The translations under genes were made by a program, and so were the position numbers. Under the pieces are notes generated by a model. That model was not told the origin of the DNA. It made no database searches and saw only the letters and a program-made list of their open reading frames with translations. This document shows, one piece after another, positions 51,880 through 60,946 of a DNA stretch of 64,000 nucleotides. Source of the stretch: Salipaludibacillus agaradhaerens (GTDB lineage Bacteria; Bacillota; Bacilli; Bacillales; Salisediminibacteriaceae); the NCBI RefSeq assembly GCF_002019735.1, contig NZ_KV917378.1:2134869-2198868 (forward strand). The letters run 5' to 3'. Position 1 is the first letter of the stretch, and each line of letters starts with the position of its first letter.

Positions 51880-52353
51880 ATGGCAAACAAAAATTTAACA
51901 CAAGAAATGAATAAGCAATTAGCGAATTGGAATGTATTAAACACAAAGCTCCACAATTACCACTGGTATGTTACTGGTCCAAGCTTTTTTACACTTCATG
52001 AGAAATTTGAAGCTTTTTACAACGAAGCTGCCACAAATATTGATGAGATTGCAGAACGGATATTAACAATCGGTGAAAGCCCAATTGCTACTTTAAAAGA
52101 GTATTTGAATGAAGCAACTATCAAAGAAGCGACAGGTGATGAAACACCAGCTGACATGGTAGCAGCGTTAGTAAAAGATTTTGAAACAATTAGTGACGAA
52201 TCAGCACAACTTATCGAAGTAGCTGAAGATAACCATGATAATGTGACAGCGGACATGTTCATTGCCATTAAATCCTCAATTGAACAACACATTTGGATGC
52301 TGAACGCTTATCTAGGTAATAAAAGAAGCTCTAGACGCCGTACAACAGTTTAA
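51880..52353 (+). CDS. dps: Dps/MrgA-type ferritin-like DNA-protecting protein
   Basis: 157 aa. Oxidises Fe2+ with H2O2 and stores iron in 12-mer shells, protecting DNA. The ferroxidase-site pattern is present: NTKLHNYHWYVTGPSFFTLHEKFEAFYNEAATNIDEIAERI (His, His, Asp/Glu ligands). The C-terminus is basic (KRSSRRRTTV), possibly for DNA contact. AAGGAG precedes the ATG; the PerR-like box supports an oxidative-stress role. Confidence 0.93.
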   Translation: MANKNLTQEMNKQLANWNVLNTKLHNYHWYVTGPSFFTLHEKFEAFYNEAATNIDEIAERILTIGESPIATLKEYLNEATIKEATGDETPADMVAALVKDFETISDESAQLIEVAEDNHDNVTADMFIAIKSSIEQHIWMLNAYLGNKRSSRRRTTV

Positions 52354-52367
52354 TTGATATAAACTTT

Positions 52368-52397
52368 CCGACACCTGCATCAGGTGTCGGTTTCATT
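52368..52397 (+). terminator. Terminator of dps
   Basis: CCGACACCTG-CAT-CAGGTGTCGG followed by TTTCATTT. Confidence 0.85.
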
Positions 52398-52415
52398 TAT
52401 GTCTTGTATTAACAT

Positions 52416-52457
52416 CTTGATTTATCTGACTCGCAGCTTGATTTATCTGACTCGCAG
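52416..52457. repeat. 21-bp perfect tandem duplication
   Basis: Two adjacent identical 21-base units (52416-52436 and 52437-52457; core TTATCTGACTCGC). They lie in apparently non-coding DNA after dps. Confidence 0.85.
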
Positions 52458-52685
52458 CTATTGTACTCAATAGTTGCTGAAACAAAACGGCAGGTTATAT
52501 CAGGAAACAACTGTATCAGCCTTTCCTTGGGCAATTTATCCCACCCCACTCTATTCAGAAGACGTGACCTTCCCTGTGAATGAAAAAAGGCTCCAAAAAC
52601 TATTGTCACGGACCATTTTAGTTATATTTGGAAATATATTGACTTTTATATGTCATTATGTTAAGATTGGTTTTGGTTGAAGAAG

Positions 52686-52885
52686 GTGCGTCGTTATGAT
52701 GAACCGACTATGTCAAGTGACACTGATTATATTCATTAGGTTATAACTAACCTTCTGGAATCCTGCGAATACGTGGAAACGCCAAAAGTTACACTGGCGC
52801 GGTTACGGAACCGCAAGGATGAAAGAGAGGCAGGGCTTTCATTATTTAAGTAATACAAGACTTCTGCTGCAGGAATTTACCGCGG
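52686..52885 (+). other. Structured non-coding segment, possible group II intron 5' fragment
   Basis: Begins GTGCG, the usual group II intron 5' end. It then has three consecutive hairpins within 80 bases: GCCA-N10-TGGC, CGGTT-ACGG-AACCG and TGAAAG-N10-CTTTCA. The stretch from 52750 to 52870 is richer in G+C than its surroundings. No intron-encoded reverse transcriptase is present, so at most a truncated remnant. Alternative: an unrecognised RNA. Confidence 0.3.
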
Positions 52886-52962
52886 CGTGTATTTAATCAA
52901 AGATTTTATCATAGCGATAACTAACATATGAACACCATTTAAAAAACTATTCTGAAACCGAT

Positions 52963-52995
52963 AAAAAGCAGGATCCTTAGGGACTCCTGCTTTTT
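52963..52995. terminator. Strong bidirectional terminator
   Basis: AAAAAGCAGGA pairs with TCCTGCTTTTT (52963-52973, 52985-52995). No annotated gene ends just before it, which suggests that a transcript, perhaps the structured segment at 52686, ends here. Confidence 0.65.
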
Positions 52996-53139
52996 CCAAT
53001 TTGTGATATTACCTGGTTCATTCACACATGACGTCTATCATTAAAGAAGTTATCATATACCATAACCGCACATTTTCTTTTATACCTCCTCCTCCCACAT
53101 GTTAAAATAAAACTTTATTTCTATTAAAGGAGCGATTAT

Positions 53140-53547
53140 ATGTCACATAGTAAAAAATTACTTATTGCCTCTGCCTTATTTGGCGTTATTGGCGTTATGA
53201 TGGGTGGGCATATGGCAGGGGCTGGTTCTTATGCATTAAGACCTGTCCATGCCCATGTCCTCGTCGTTGGATGGCTAACATTATTTGCTTGGAGTCTTTT
53301 TTATAAAATTTATAAACCTAAACATAAACTGTTAGCAACGCTTCATGTTTGGACTGCTTTAATTGGGACTTTCGGTTTAAATGCAGGCATGTATGTCTTC
53401 ATGGTTGGGACAATCCCTCTTCCTGAAACATTCTCACTCATTTTTTATATCGTTAGCGGTTCGATTCTTTCCTTAAGCTTCATCTTTTTTCTTCTCCTTA
53501 CCCTATTACAGCCTGATACTGAAGGAGATCCCACTACCAATGGTTAA
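53140..53547 (+). CDS. Small COX1-like (heme-copper oxidase subunit I-related) membrane protein
   Basis: 135 aa with four helices. It resembles only the N-terminal part of cytochrome oxidase subunit I/cbb3-type proteins: MMGGHMAG (His24) and RPVHAHVLVVGWLTLFAWSLFYKI (His37, His39). A full oxidase is about 450-550 aa, so this is a stand-alone mini-protein, possibly heme-binding. Such proteins occur in bacilli as uncharacterised cytochrome-oxidase-like ORFs. AAAGGAG precedes the ATG, and a perfect terminator follows. Confidence 0.75.
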   Translation: MSHSKKLLIASALFGVIGVMMGGHMAGAGSYALRPVHAHVLVVGWLTLFAWSLFYKIYKPKHKLLATLHVWTALIGTFGLNAGMYVFMVGTIPLPETFSLIFYIVSGSILSLSFIFFLLLTLLQPDTEGDPTTNG

Positions 53548-53552
53548 ATGCT

Positions 53553-53600
53553 GGAACAGTAAGGAGCGTCCGTATTTGGACGCTCCTTACTGTTCCTTTT
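53553..53600 (+). terminator. Long terminator after the COX1-like gene
   Basis: 19-bp perfect stem (arm GGAACAGTAAGGAGCGTCC, 53553-53571 and 53578-53596) with a 6-base loop and a TTTT run. It reaches the stop codon of the convergent LOV-STAS gene. Confidence 0.85.
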
Positions 53601-54363
53601 AGTTTTCAAGAGCCTCCACAGCTTGTTTCACTGAGCCAAATGTCGTAAAACGAGATAAATCGATGTTATAGCGATTTGTTCTCATAGCAATTTTCGGTGT
53701 AATGCCTGTTATGATTAAGTGTATTCCTTTTAACTTTAATAAATCATTGAGTTGGAAAATGCCGGTCGTTGCACTCTCGTCCATATTCGTAAACCCTGAA
53801 AAATCAAGAATAAGTGTCTCTATCTCATCCTTCTCCATTTCAGTTAAAACATTATTGACAATAATCTCTACGCGACGTTCATCAATATCTCCGATTAATG
53901 GCAAGACAGAAACCCCTACTTTCACTGGTACGAGAGGAACTGAAAGAAGTTCAATTTCACGATGGTATTTTGCCAATTGTTGTTCTGCTAGTTTCACATC
54001 TGTAATATCCTTTTGAATACCGACAAAATAATGTTTATCCTCTTCCTCTAAATAAATCGGGTCTATATGGAGCAGGTTCCAAAAAGACTCACCATTCTTT
54101 TTGTAATTTAAGATTTGAACAGAAACGGCTTGGCGATTTTTTATTGCCTCATTTAATTTATATACTGTTTCTGGATCGGTATCCTCACCTTGAAGTAAGC
54201 GGCAATTTTGTCCAATGACCTCCTCTTGAGAATACCCTGTTAAAGCCGTAAATCCTTCATTGGCATAGATAATGGGATTATCCTCTTGATCTGGGTCTGT
54301 CACAATGAAAACTAAATGAGTTTTTTCTAATATTTTGTTCTTTAAGTTCTGAATGTTAGGCAT
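53599..54363 (-). CDS. LOV-STAS blue-light photoreceptor (YtvA-like)
   Basis: 254 aa. LOV (PAS) domain at about 10-120 with the FMN-adduct motif GQNCRLLQG (photoactive Cys54); the segment IIYANEGFTALTGYSQEEVIG and ILNYKKNGESFWNLLHI contain the other flavin contacts. A helical linker (about 120-145) leads to a STAS domain (LILDFSGFTNMDESATTGIFQL). This is the architecture of B. subtilis YtvA, which feeds light signals to the stressosome and sigma-B. The phospho-acceptor positions of RsbR-type STAS are changed (MDES), as in YtvA. Single gene. Confidence 0.92.
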   Translation of the reverse strand: MPNIQNLKNKILEKTHLVFIVTDPDQEDNPIIYANEGFTALTGYSQEEVIGQNCRLLQGEDTDPETVYKLNEAIKNRQAVSVQILNYKKNGESFWNLLHIDPIYLEEEDKHYFVGIQKDITDVKLAEQQLAKYHREIELLSVPLVPVKVGVSVLPLIGDIDERRVEIIVNNVLTEMEKDEIETLILDFSGFTNMDESATTGIFQLNDLLKLKGIHLIITGITPKIAMRTNRYNIDLSRFTTFGSVKQAVEALEN

Positions 54364-54494
54364 GATAGGTCTCTCCTCATTAAATATGTAACTTAAGGAT
54401 TATTCTTCATCCATCATACCAGAAAAAGGGGCTTAAAACACGGTCAGAGCTCACGCATATGACAGTAGCCTTATTTAGCGCATTATATGTTCTT

Positions 54495-55721
54495 TCACTT
54501 GCTGTGAACATGAGAAAAGAGTTCTGATAATACGAGTGTACAGGCACCGATTAATGACCCTTCGTCACCTAACTCAGATACGACAATTGTCGTTTTAGCC
54601 GCTTCATGAGTTAACGCATGAGATTGAATCACATCTTTAGCCGGTTCGAGAATCCATTTGCCGGATTTAGAAACACCGCCGCCAATAATCACCATACTAG
54701 GATTAAGAAAATGGATAATGTTTAGTAACCCAAACCCTAGAAACGTCCCTGTTTCTTCCAGAACCTGCCTAGCTATTTCATCGCCTTCTTCAGCACATTT
54801 AAAGATGAGTTGGCCGTCCAAGGCTTTCAAATCTTCTCCTGCTTGCGCTACTAGCGACGTCTTTTTTCCTTCTTTAATATAAGTATGAGCTCGTTCCTTG
54901 ACTGCCTGGCCAGAGGCTAACGTCTGAAAGCATCCATTGTTTCCACAAGAACATTTTGGGCCGTTAATATCTATTCTTGTATGACCAATTTCACCAGCGA
55001 GGCTATTATTGCCATGGAACAATTGATCATTTAAAATAATTCCTCCACCAATACCTTCCCCAACATTTAAACAGACAAAATGATCGACGTCTCTTCCTGC
55101 CCCAAACCACTTTTCGCCTAGGGCGAGTGCTTTCGCATCATTTTCTACTCTGACCGGGAGATTGAATGCCTGTTCCAACACCTGTTTAACAGGGACATGT
55201 TCAAGTTTCAATGTAGGAGCATGGATAGCGACCCCTTCTTCATGATCAACAATACCATGCATCGCTACGCCAATCCCTATTATTTTGCTTTTCTGAGTTA
55301 TGTTTTCAGTAAGAAAAGTATCGATCCCTTGCAACAAAAGGTCTAGGAAGCGCTCTGTTGTTAGCGCATGTGTATGTGGCATTGGAAGAAGTTTACGTTG
55401 TATTACGTTTGCATCCAGATTAGTGAGTGCCAATCTCACTTTTTTGACACCTACGTCCACACCTATAATGTAACGACTATCTGAATTAATCGTGAGTAAT
55501 ATTGGCTTTCGTCCACCATTTGAAGAACCTGCTCGACTTTCTACTACTAATTCCTCATCAAGAAGTTCACTGACAATATTCGTTACCGTGGGAGGGGTTA
55601 ACCCCGTTTGTTTGGCAATTTCTGATCGGGGAATGGCACCACTGGTTCGAATAATATTTAAGATAAGTGAGCGATTTAATGATTTCATCAATTGAAAACT
55701 TCCTGTTAAATGTGTTGCCAT
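54495..55721 (-). CDS. ROK-family repressor (XylR/NagC-like), gal operon
   Basis: 408 aa. N-terminal winged HTH (NRSLILNIIRTSGAIPRSEIAKQTGLTPPTVTNIVSELL), then a ROK sugar-kinase-like domain with ATP loop VGVDVGVKKVRLALTN, the catalytic-type Asp in RVENDAKALALGE and the zinc motif GPKCSCGNNGCFQ, plus GGGVSKSG. The presence of the HTH makes it a transcriptional regulator. It starts 30 bases after galT, so it is probably the last gene of galK-E-T-rok and controls the operon (inference). Confidence 0.87.
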   Translation of the reverse strand: MATHLTGSFQLMKSLNRSLILNIIRTSGAIPRSEIAKQTGLTPPTVTNIVSELLDEELVVESRAGSSNGGRKPILLTINSDSRYIIGVDVGVKKVRLALTNLDANVIQRKLLPMPHTHALTTERFLDLLLQGIDTFLTENITQKSKIIGIGVAMHGIVDHEEGVAIHAPTLKLEHVPVKQVLEQAFNLPVRVENDAKALALGEKWFGAGRDVDHFVCLNVGEGIGGGIILNDQLFHGNNSLAGEIGHTRIDINGPKCSCGNNGCFQTLASGQAVKERAHTYIKEGKKTSLVAQAGEDLKALDGQLIFKCAEEGDEIARQVLEETGTFLGFGLLNIIHFLNPSMVIIGGGVSKSGKWILEPAKDVIQSHALTHEAAKTTIVVSELGDEGSLIGACTLVLSELFSHVHSK

Positions 55722-55751
55722 TCTATCCCTCTCCCTTTTTCAACGTCATCG

Positions 55752-57269
55752 CTATGACGTGAGACTTCTCATAAATGTCAAAAATGCCGCCTGCCCTTTT
55801 TTGTCTCGTTTGAACACCCCTGAATGTGTAAGAATGGTTTTGAAAACATCTCCAAGCGCTTCTTTTAAAATAGGCTGAGCGTTAGTTTGATTCATATCTG
55901 GATGACGTCGTTTTAATTCTAGAGCCCAATTTAAATGCTTTGCAATTGGGGCGCGTGAAGCAATGTCCTTTTCTGGATTCGCTGTGAGAAGAGCGGCTGT
56001 AAGTTCTTCTAACTCGTCTTTTAACCTGCCTGGAAGAACGGCCAATCCCATCACTTCAATTAATCCGATGTTTTCTTTTTTAATATGATGGACATGATCA
56101 TGCGGATGAAAAATTCCCATCGGATGGTCTTCAGACGTACGGTTGTTCCGCAATACGATATCCACTTCAAATTTTCCATCTCTCATACGTGCTATTGGTG
56201 TTACCGTATGATGCGGTATATCTCCAGTAGTAGAAATAATGTCGACACTTTCATCATTATAGACAGACCATTTTTGAAAAATCATATGACACGCTTCAGC
56301 CACTTTTTCTTTATTTTTTCCTTTTACTCTTATGACCGACATCGGCCATCTCAACTTACTGACTATCACATCTTCAAAATCACGAAGCGTCTCTGATTCC
56401 TCTTCCTCCGCTCGCGCCATTGGAAATTCGTACTTCCCTGCTTGATAATGATCGTGACTTAAAATCGAGCCGCCAACTATAGGAAGATCTGCATTAGAAC
56501 CTATAAAGTAGTGAGGAAATTGATTGACAAAGTCAAGGAGCCTATAAAATGTTTTGCCCGTTATTCTCATTGGTTCATGCTTCGCTGATAACACAATGGC
56601 ATGTTCATGGTAATAGACGTATGGTGAGAATTGAAGGTGCCATTCCTCCCCCTGTAACTGTACTGGTATCGTACGTAAATTTTGACGAGCTGGATGGTTT
56701 AACCGCCCTTCATAACCCACGTTCTCTTTGCATAAAACGCAAGAGGGATAATTAGCCGTTGCAGCTTGTTTTGCCGCTTCTATTTCTTTAGGGTCTTTTT
56801 CCGGTTTTGAAAGATTAATCGTTATGTCCAGCTTACCGTACTCTGTCTCAGTTCGCCAGCTGACATTTTTTTCGATCCGATCACGTCTTATATAATGAAT
56901 ATCTTTATTCAATTCATAAAACCAGGCAGTTGCCTCTTCTACATTTTCATCCCGTTTTAATTCATGAAAATCAGCCATTACTTCCGATGGCCGTTTCATA
57001 AACACAGCCATTAGCTTTGTATCTAACAAATCACGTTCTGTCACTGTATTATTGTTTATTATTCCATTTTCAGCAGCCCAATTTAGAATCTCGTCTAAAA
57101 TAATAGGGAGCGCTAGATCTTCTGATTCATAGTCGAGGGGTGAGATACGTGATTCGGCTAATTGAAGTATAGCTATCAGTTGATTTTTACAAAAATCAGC
57201 ATCCTCTGCTTCAATCAATTTTTTCCTTACAGCATAGTGTATAAGTTCGTTTAAATACTTATCAATCAT
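55752..57269 (-). CDS. galT: Galactose-1-phosphate uridylyltransferase, type 2
   Basis: 505 aa, the Gram-positive type 2 GalT (the type 1 enzyme is about 350 aa and unrelated in length). Exchanges UMP between UDP-glucose and Gal-1-P. Landmarks: CVLCKENVGYEGRLNHPARQN, IVLSAKHEPMRITGKTF, FIGSNADLPIVGGSILSHDHYQAG (the HxH type site, SHDHYQ) and FHPHDHVHHIKKENIGLIEVMG. It is 17 bases after galE. AGGAGG precedes the ATG. Confidence 0.93.
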   Translation of the reverse strand: MIDKYLNELIHYAVRKKLIEAEDADFCKNQLIAILQLAESRISPLDYESEDLALPIILDEILNWAAENGIINNNTVTERDLLDTKLMAVFMKRPSEVMADFHELKRDENVEEATAWFYELNKDIHYIRRDRIEKNVSWRTETEYGKLDITINLSKPEKDPKEIEAAKQAATANYPSCVLCKENVGYEGRLNHPARQNLRTIPVQLQGEEWHLQFSPYVYYHEHAIVLSAKHEPMRITGKTFYRLLDFVNQFPHYFIGSNADLPIVGGSILSHDHYQAGKYEFPMARAEEEESETLRDFEDVIVSKLRWPMSVIRVKGKNKEKVAEACHMIFQKWSVYNDESVDIISTTGDIPHHTVTPIARMRDGKFEVDIVLRNNRTSEDHPMGIFHPHDHVHHIKKENIGLIEVMGLAVLPGRLKDELEELTAALLTANPEKDIASRAPIAKHLNWALELKRRHPDMNQTNAQPILKEALGDVFKTILTHSGVFKRDKKGQAAFLTFMRSLTS

Positions 57270-57286
57270 GTTCTCAACCTCCTTTT

Positions 57287-58276
57287 TTAAGAGTCATAAC
57301 CTTCAGGGTGGCGCTGATGCCATTGCCATGCTGTTTCAATAATCGTTTCTAAGTCTGCATATTGTGGTGTCCAACCGAGAGTTGATCGTGCTTTCTCTGA
57401 AGAGGCTACAAGAACGGCTGGGTCACCACTTCTTCTCGGAGCAATTTCCCGGGAAATGTCTTGTCCTGTCACTTTTTCCACTGTATCAATGACTTCTTTC
57501 ACACTGAATCCTTGACCGTTACCAAGATTAAACGTATTAGAAGACCCACCTTCTCTTAAATAGGTTAAGGCAAGTAGATGGGCTTGAATTAAATCGTTCA
57601 CATGAATATAGTCACGAATACACGTGCCGTCCTCTGTGGGGTAATCATCGCCGAACACCATTATTTTGTCACGTTGTCCAAGAGCCACTTGCATGACGAT
57701 CGGGATGAGGTGCGTTTCCGGTTTATGATCCTCACCGATATCCTGTACTGGATGGGCCCCTGCCACATTAAAGTATCTAAGCGCTACATAAGTCATATCA
57801 TAAGCTTCAGAACACCACGCTAGCATTCTTTCTATGGCTAACTTAGTTTCACCGTATGGATTTGTCGGTTTTGTTGGTTCTTCTTCTTTAATTGGCACAT
57901 TTTCCGCCTCACCATATGTGGCAGCTGTTGAAGAAAACACAATATGCTTCACATTGTGTTGATACATTTTTTTCACTAAGGATAATGCCCCTCCTACATT
58001 ATTGTCATAATAATCAAGTGGCTTTTCCATACTGACTCCGACGAGAGAATCTGCTGCAAAATGGAGAACAGAGTCTATCTTATGCTGAGTAAAAACCGTA
58101 TCTAATAGCGATTCATCACGTAAATCCCCTTTATAAAAAACGGCTTCCTTTAACACAGCTCCTGCATGGCCAGTTTGTAAATTATCAATGACAACGACGT
58201 CTTCACCTGCAGCTATTAATTCTGCTACTGCGTGACTACCTATATAACCTGCTCCACCACACACTAATACTGCCAT
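57287..58276 (-). CDS. galE: UDP-glucose 4-epimerase
   Basis: 329-aa short-chain dehydrogenase fold. NAD-binding VCGGAGYIGSHAVAEL, the VVIDNLQTGH loop, catalytic Ser/Thr-Tyr-Lys in FSSTAATYGE and NPYGETKLAIERML, and LRYFNVAGAHP. The ATG at 58276 follows GAAGGTG; GTG/ATG codons 3 triplets upstream overlap that site. Completes the Leloir pathway with GalK and GalT. Confidence 0.94.
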   Translation of the reverse strand: MAVLVCGGAGYIGSHAVAELIAAGEDVVVIDNLQTGHAGAVLKEAVFYKGDLRDESLLDTVFTQHKIDSVLHFAADSLVGVSMEKPLDYYDNNVGGALSLVKKMYQHNVKHIVFSSTAATYGEAENVPIKEEEPTKPTNPYGETKLAIERMLAWCSEAYDMTYVALRYFNVAGAHPVQDIGEDHKPETHLIPIVMQVALGQRDKIMVFGDDYPTEDGTCIRDYIHVNDLIQAHLLALTYLREGGSSNTFNLGNGQGFSVKEVIDTVEKVTGQDISREIAPRRSGDPAVLVASSEKARSTLGWTPQYADLETIIETAWQWHQRHPEGYDS

Positions 58277-58290
58277 ATGCATCACCTTCC

Positions 58291-59466
58291 TTATTTAAGC
58301 TTTGTAAGCTCCTGAGTTCCTCCGCCAATATCAGCTACATAAAATGTCGTCTCTGTGCCCGTTCTTTGTTTATAAGCTTTCGCAATACGTTCAAGTGTTT
58401 CATCTAACCCCTCTTCTTTGACAAGGTTAACAGTACAACCACCAAAACCTGCGCCTGTCATACGCGCACCCAATACATTTTCTTCTTGCCACGCAGATTC
58501 TGCAAGTGCATCCAAATGTTCGCCAGTCACTTCATAATCGTCCTTAAGTGACCGATGAGAGGCGTTCATCAGCTCACCAAATGTCACTAAATCACCTTCA
58601 TTTAATTTTTTGTGAGCCTCAATTGTACGGGCATTTTCTTCCACAGCATGCCTCGCTCTCTTCTTCGCTATAGTATCCGTTATCTTTGACTGATAAGTGT
58701 CAAACTGATCTGGAGTAAGTTCACATAAATATCTAATCGATACAGCTTGTTGAAGGTCTGCCAACGCTTTTTCACATTCCTGACGCCGTTCATTATATTT
58801 AGAGTCTGCCAAGCCTCTTCGTTGATTAGTGTTGGCAATCACAAGCTTAAACCCATCAAGTTTCATAGGGGCATACTTGTATTCTAATGTGTTACAATCG
58901 AGCAAAATAGCATGATCTTCCTTTCCCATCCCAATAGCAAACTGATCCATAATACCGCAATTAACACCAATATACTCATTTTCTGCTCTTTGACAAAGTT
59001 CTACCATATCAACACGGTCGATGCCAAAGTCATTCATTGCATCCCATGATACCGCCATGGCCAATTCAATTGAAGCTGAGGAGGAGAGTCCTGCTCCGTT
59101 AGGAATATTTCCGTAAAAGTAAGCATCGAAGCCTTTTTCACCTTTGTAACCTGCTTGCTCAAGAACGGTAAGGACACCCTTTGGATAATTGGCCCAGTCA
59201 TCCTGATCACGAAATGCTAACGCATCTAAATGGCCATCAATAATACCTAATTCTTCAAAGTTAGCTGAAAAAAATCGCAGCTTACGATCGTCACGAGGTT
59301 GAATAGCCACATAGTTGCCAACACTCAAGGCACATGGAAACACATAGCCACCATTGTAATCTGTATGTTCGCCAATTAAATTAACTCTCCCAGGAGAAAA
59401 GAAAACCCTGGGTTTCTCATTTGTCTTAAATGTTTCCTGAAACCCTTTCACTAACGCTTCCAGCAT
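58291..59466 (-). CDS. galK: Galactokinase
   Basis: 391-aa GHMP kinase phosphorylating galactose at C1. Signature 1 GRVNLIGEHTDYNGGYVFP, ATP loop NGAGLSSSASIELA, catalytic Asp region GVNCGIMDQFAIGMG and the C-terminal GARMTGAGFGGCTVNLV. First gene of the operon; GGGAGTGG precedes the ATG. Upstream (minus strand) TTTACA-N17-CATTAT could be the promoter. Confidence 0.94.
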   Translation of the reverse strand: MLEALVKGFQETFKTNEKPRVFFSPGRVNLIGEHTDYNGGYVFPCALSVGNYVAIQPRDDRKLRFFSANFEELGIIDGHLDALAFRDQDDWANYPKGVLTVLEQAGYKGEKGFDAYFYGNIPNGAGLSSSASIELAMAVSWDAMNDFGIDRVDMVELCQRAENEYIGVNCGIMDQFAIGMGKEDHAILLDCNTLEYKYAPMKLDGFKLVIANTNQRRGLADSKYNERRQECEKALADLQQAVSIRYLCELTPDQFDTYQSKITDTIAKKRARHAVEENARTIEAHKKLNEGDLVTFGELMNASHRSLKDDYEVTGEHLDALAESAWQEENVLGARMTGAGFGGCTVNLVKEEGLDETLERIAKAYKQRTGTETTFYVADIGGGTQELTKLK

Positions 59467-59506
59467 AAAACCACTCCCTCAATTAAATTTCCCTCTACTT
59501 TCTTTA

Positions 59507-59523
59507 TTAATTTATTTAATTAA
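59507..59523 (-). promoter_or_regulatory. Candidate operator of the gal operon
   Basis: TTAATT-TATTT-AATTAA, perfect 6-bp arms, about 40 bases upstream of galK, downstream of the putative promoter. AT-rich like ROK-family operators; the low complexity weakens the call. Confidence 0.35.
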
Positions 59524-59820
59524 CTATCTATAATGCTATTATATACAATGGCTGTAAAAGATGAAATATGTATTCATAAATTTATTTATTTTTTACACTA
59601 GGAGCCTTTAAATCACATATTATAATGAAATTTTTAAGGAGTCATTTAAGAGAACGCACTGATTGGATGTCTCCTAATGTAAAATATTCGATTGTTGAGA
59701 CAAACTCCTCAAAACAGCTCGTTAAGCAGCACGCTTTGCCTTTACATCATCGCAAGTACGTTTTCCCATAGCTTTTCACAATGCTTTGAGTGTCTGTACT
59801 CTAAAAATCAGGGCAACATT
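59524..59820. other. Intergenic region between galK and tetR
   Basis: The part from 59680 to 59800 (TTGAGACAAACTCCTCAAAA ... AGCAGCACGCTTTGCC ... GCAAGTACGTTTTCCC) has a codon-like texture and a higher GC content than its flanks, as if it were the edge of a decayed insertion sequence. No frame is open and no family is recognised. Confidence 0.3.
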
Positions 59821-60684
59821 CTATAATGAACGTTTAAGTTCTTCTATATAAATCTCTACCTCTTTAATATTAATATCTTCTAGATTAGATAACATGCCTT
59901 TAATAACAGGATATCTAGGTGTTTCTCGATCCAGTTCCTCTTCTATCACGTCGAGTGAGACTAGATAGTTTTCGTTCTGAGAACTTTTCCGTAGCTCATC
60001 CTTTATTATCGTTACGAGCTCGGTGAGCCTAGCACCCGTAAGTGACACGTTCCCCATATTTCGAGGAGGATTCACGTCGCTCTCTTGTAAGAGAGGCTTT
60101 TCGTTACTATTAATCATTCCTTCTACAATATTATCTATGCGATTTACGATATATTTTACTAACTTTTCTATCTGTAGCTCCCTGCCATTTTGTAAAAGCA
60201 TGCGTATGAATGTATGTGCTATACCTTCTAACATAATAGCCAAATCCCACAAATAGGGTGTCACTTGTTCGCCATATATCATCTGTAAACCACGGCGATA
60301 AAATGCTCTTCTTTTAGTTTGTATATGCAAGATCCTTCTTTTAACGGTGGCATTTAACCGTGTAATTTGTTCATAAGCATAGGTGATTATAAATTCTCTA
60401 TGTTTATAGATCCCTTCATAAAGGTGAGTCAATTGCACAATGAAAGTTTCTCTTGGTTGTAGCTTCATATGATCTACTTCTTGTATACGTTTTTCAATCA
60501 TGCGATAGTGATGCGTTAATATAGTGACTAACAATGCATCCTTTGATTTAAAATACGAATAGAAGGATCCTTTAGAAATGCCACATTCATCTACGATATC
60601 TTGAACAGAAGTAGCCTCAAAGCCTTTTTCAGAGAAAAGCTTCATGCCCGCTTCCTGAATACGCTCCTCTTTATGCTGATCCAC
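59821..60684 (-). CDS. TetR/AcrR-family regulator
   Basis: 287 aa, longer than the usual 190-210. N-terminal TetR HTH: RIQEAGMKLFSEKGFEATSVQDIVDECGISKGSFYSYFKSKDALLV. The ligand domain is all-helical, with an extra C-terminal portion (about 200-287, acidic, ending ISIKE-like DINIKEVEIYIEELKRSL). Effector and targets unknown. It is divergent from khtTU; a palindrome near 60724 may be its operator. Confidence 0.82.
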   Translation of the reverse strand: MDQHKEERIQEAGMKLFSEKGFEATSVQDIVDECGISKGSFYSYFKSKDALLVTILTHHYRMIEKRIQEVDHMKLQPRETFIVQLTHLYEGIYKHREFIITYAYEQITRLNATVKRRILHIQTKRRAFYRRGLQMIYGEQVTPYLWDLAIMLEGIAHTFIRMLLQNGRELQIEKLVKYIVNRIDNIVEGMINSNEKPLLQESDVNPPRNMGNVSLTGARLTELVTIIKDELRKSSQNENYLVSLDVIEEELDRETPRYPVIKGMLSNLEDINIKEVEIYIEELKRSL

Positions 60685-60723
60685 GGAGATCCCCCCTTTT
60701 TATACCCTTGCTCTCACATTTAT

Positions 60724-60737
60724 TGACTCATCGGTCA
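60724..60737. promoter_or_regulatory. Candidate TetR operator
   Basis: TGAC-TCATCG-GTCA, 40 bases upstream of the tetR start. The form is typical of TetR-family sites, but the arms are only 4 bp. Confidence 0.35.
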
Positions 60738-60946
60738 TTATCAGTATACCTTTATTAAAATAGACCGTCAAAAAGAAGATTTTTCTTGCTATAATAAATG
60801 TGTTAGGCTAAACTAATTAAAATGACCAGATAGTCAAATAATGATACAAGCAACTACCTAATCGTATGTATGAAGACGATAATCACTTTACTTAAAAAAT
60901 GGCTACGATAGTTAGAAGTAGATGTTAATTACTAGAGGGATGTGTG

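Noticed and set aside
52409-52609. 66-codon minus-strand frame after dps
   Set aside because: No ribosome site, a C-terminus made of the 21-bp duplication, and no recognisable family.
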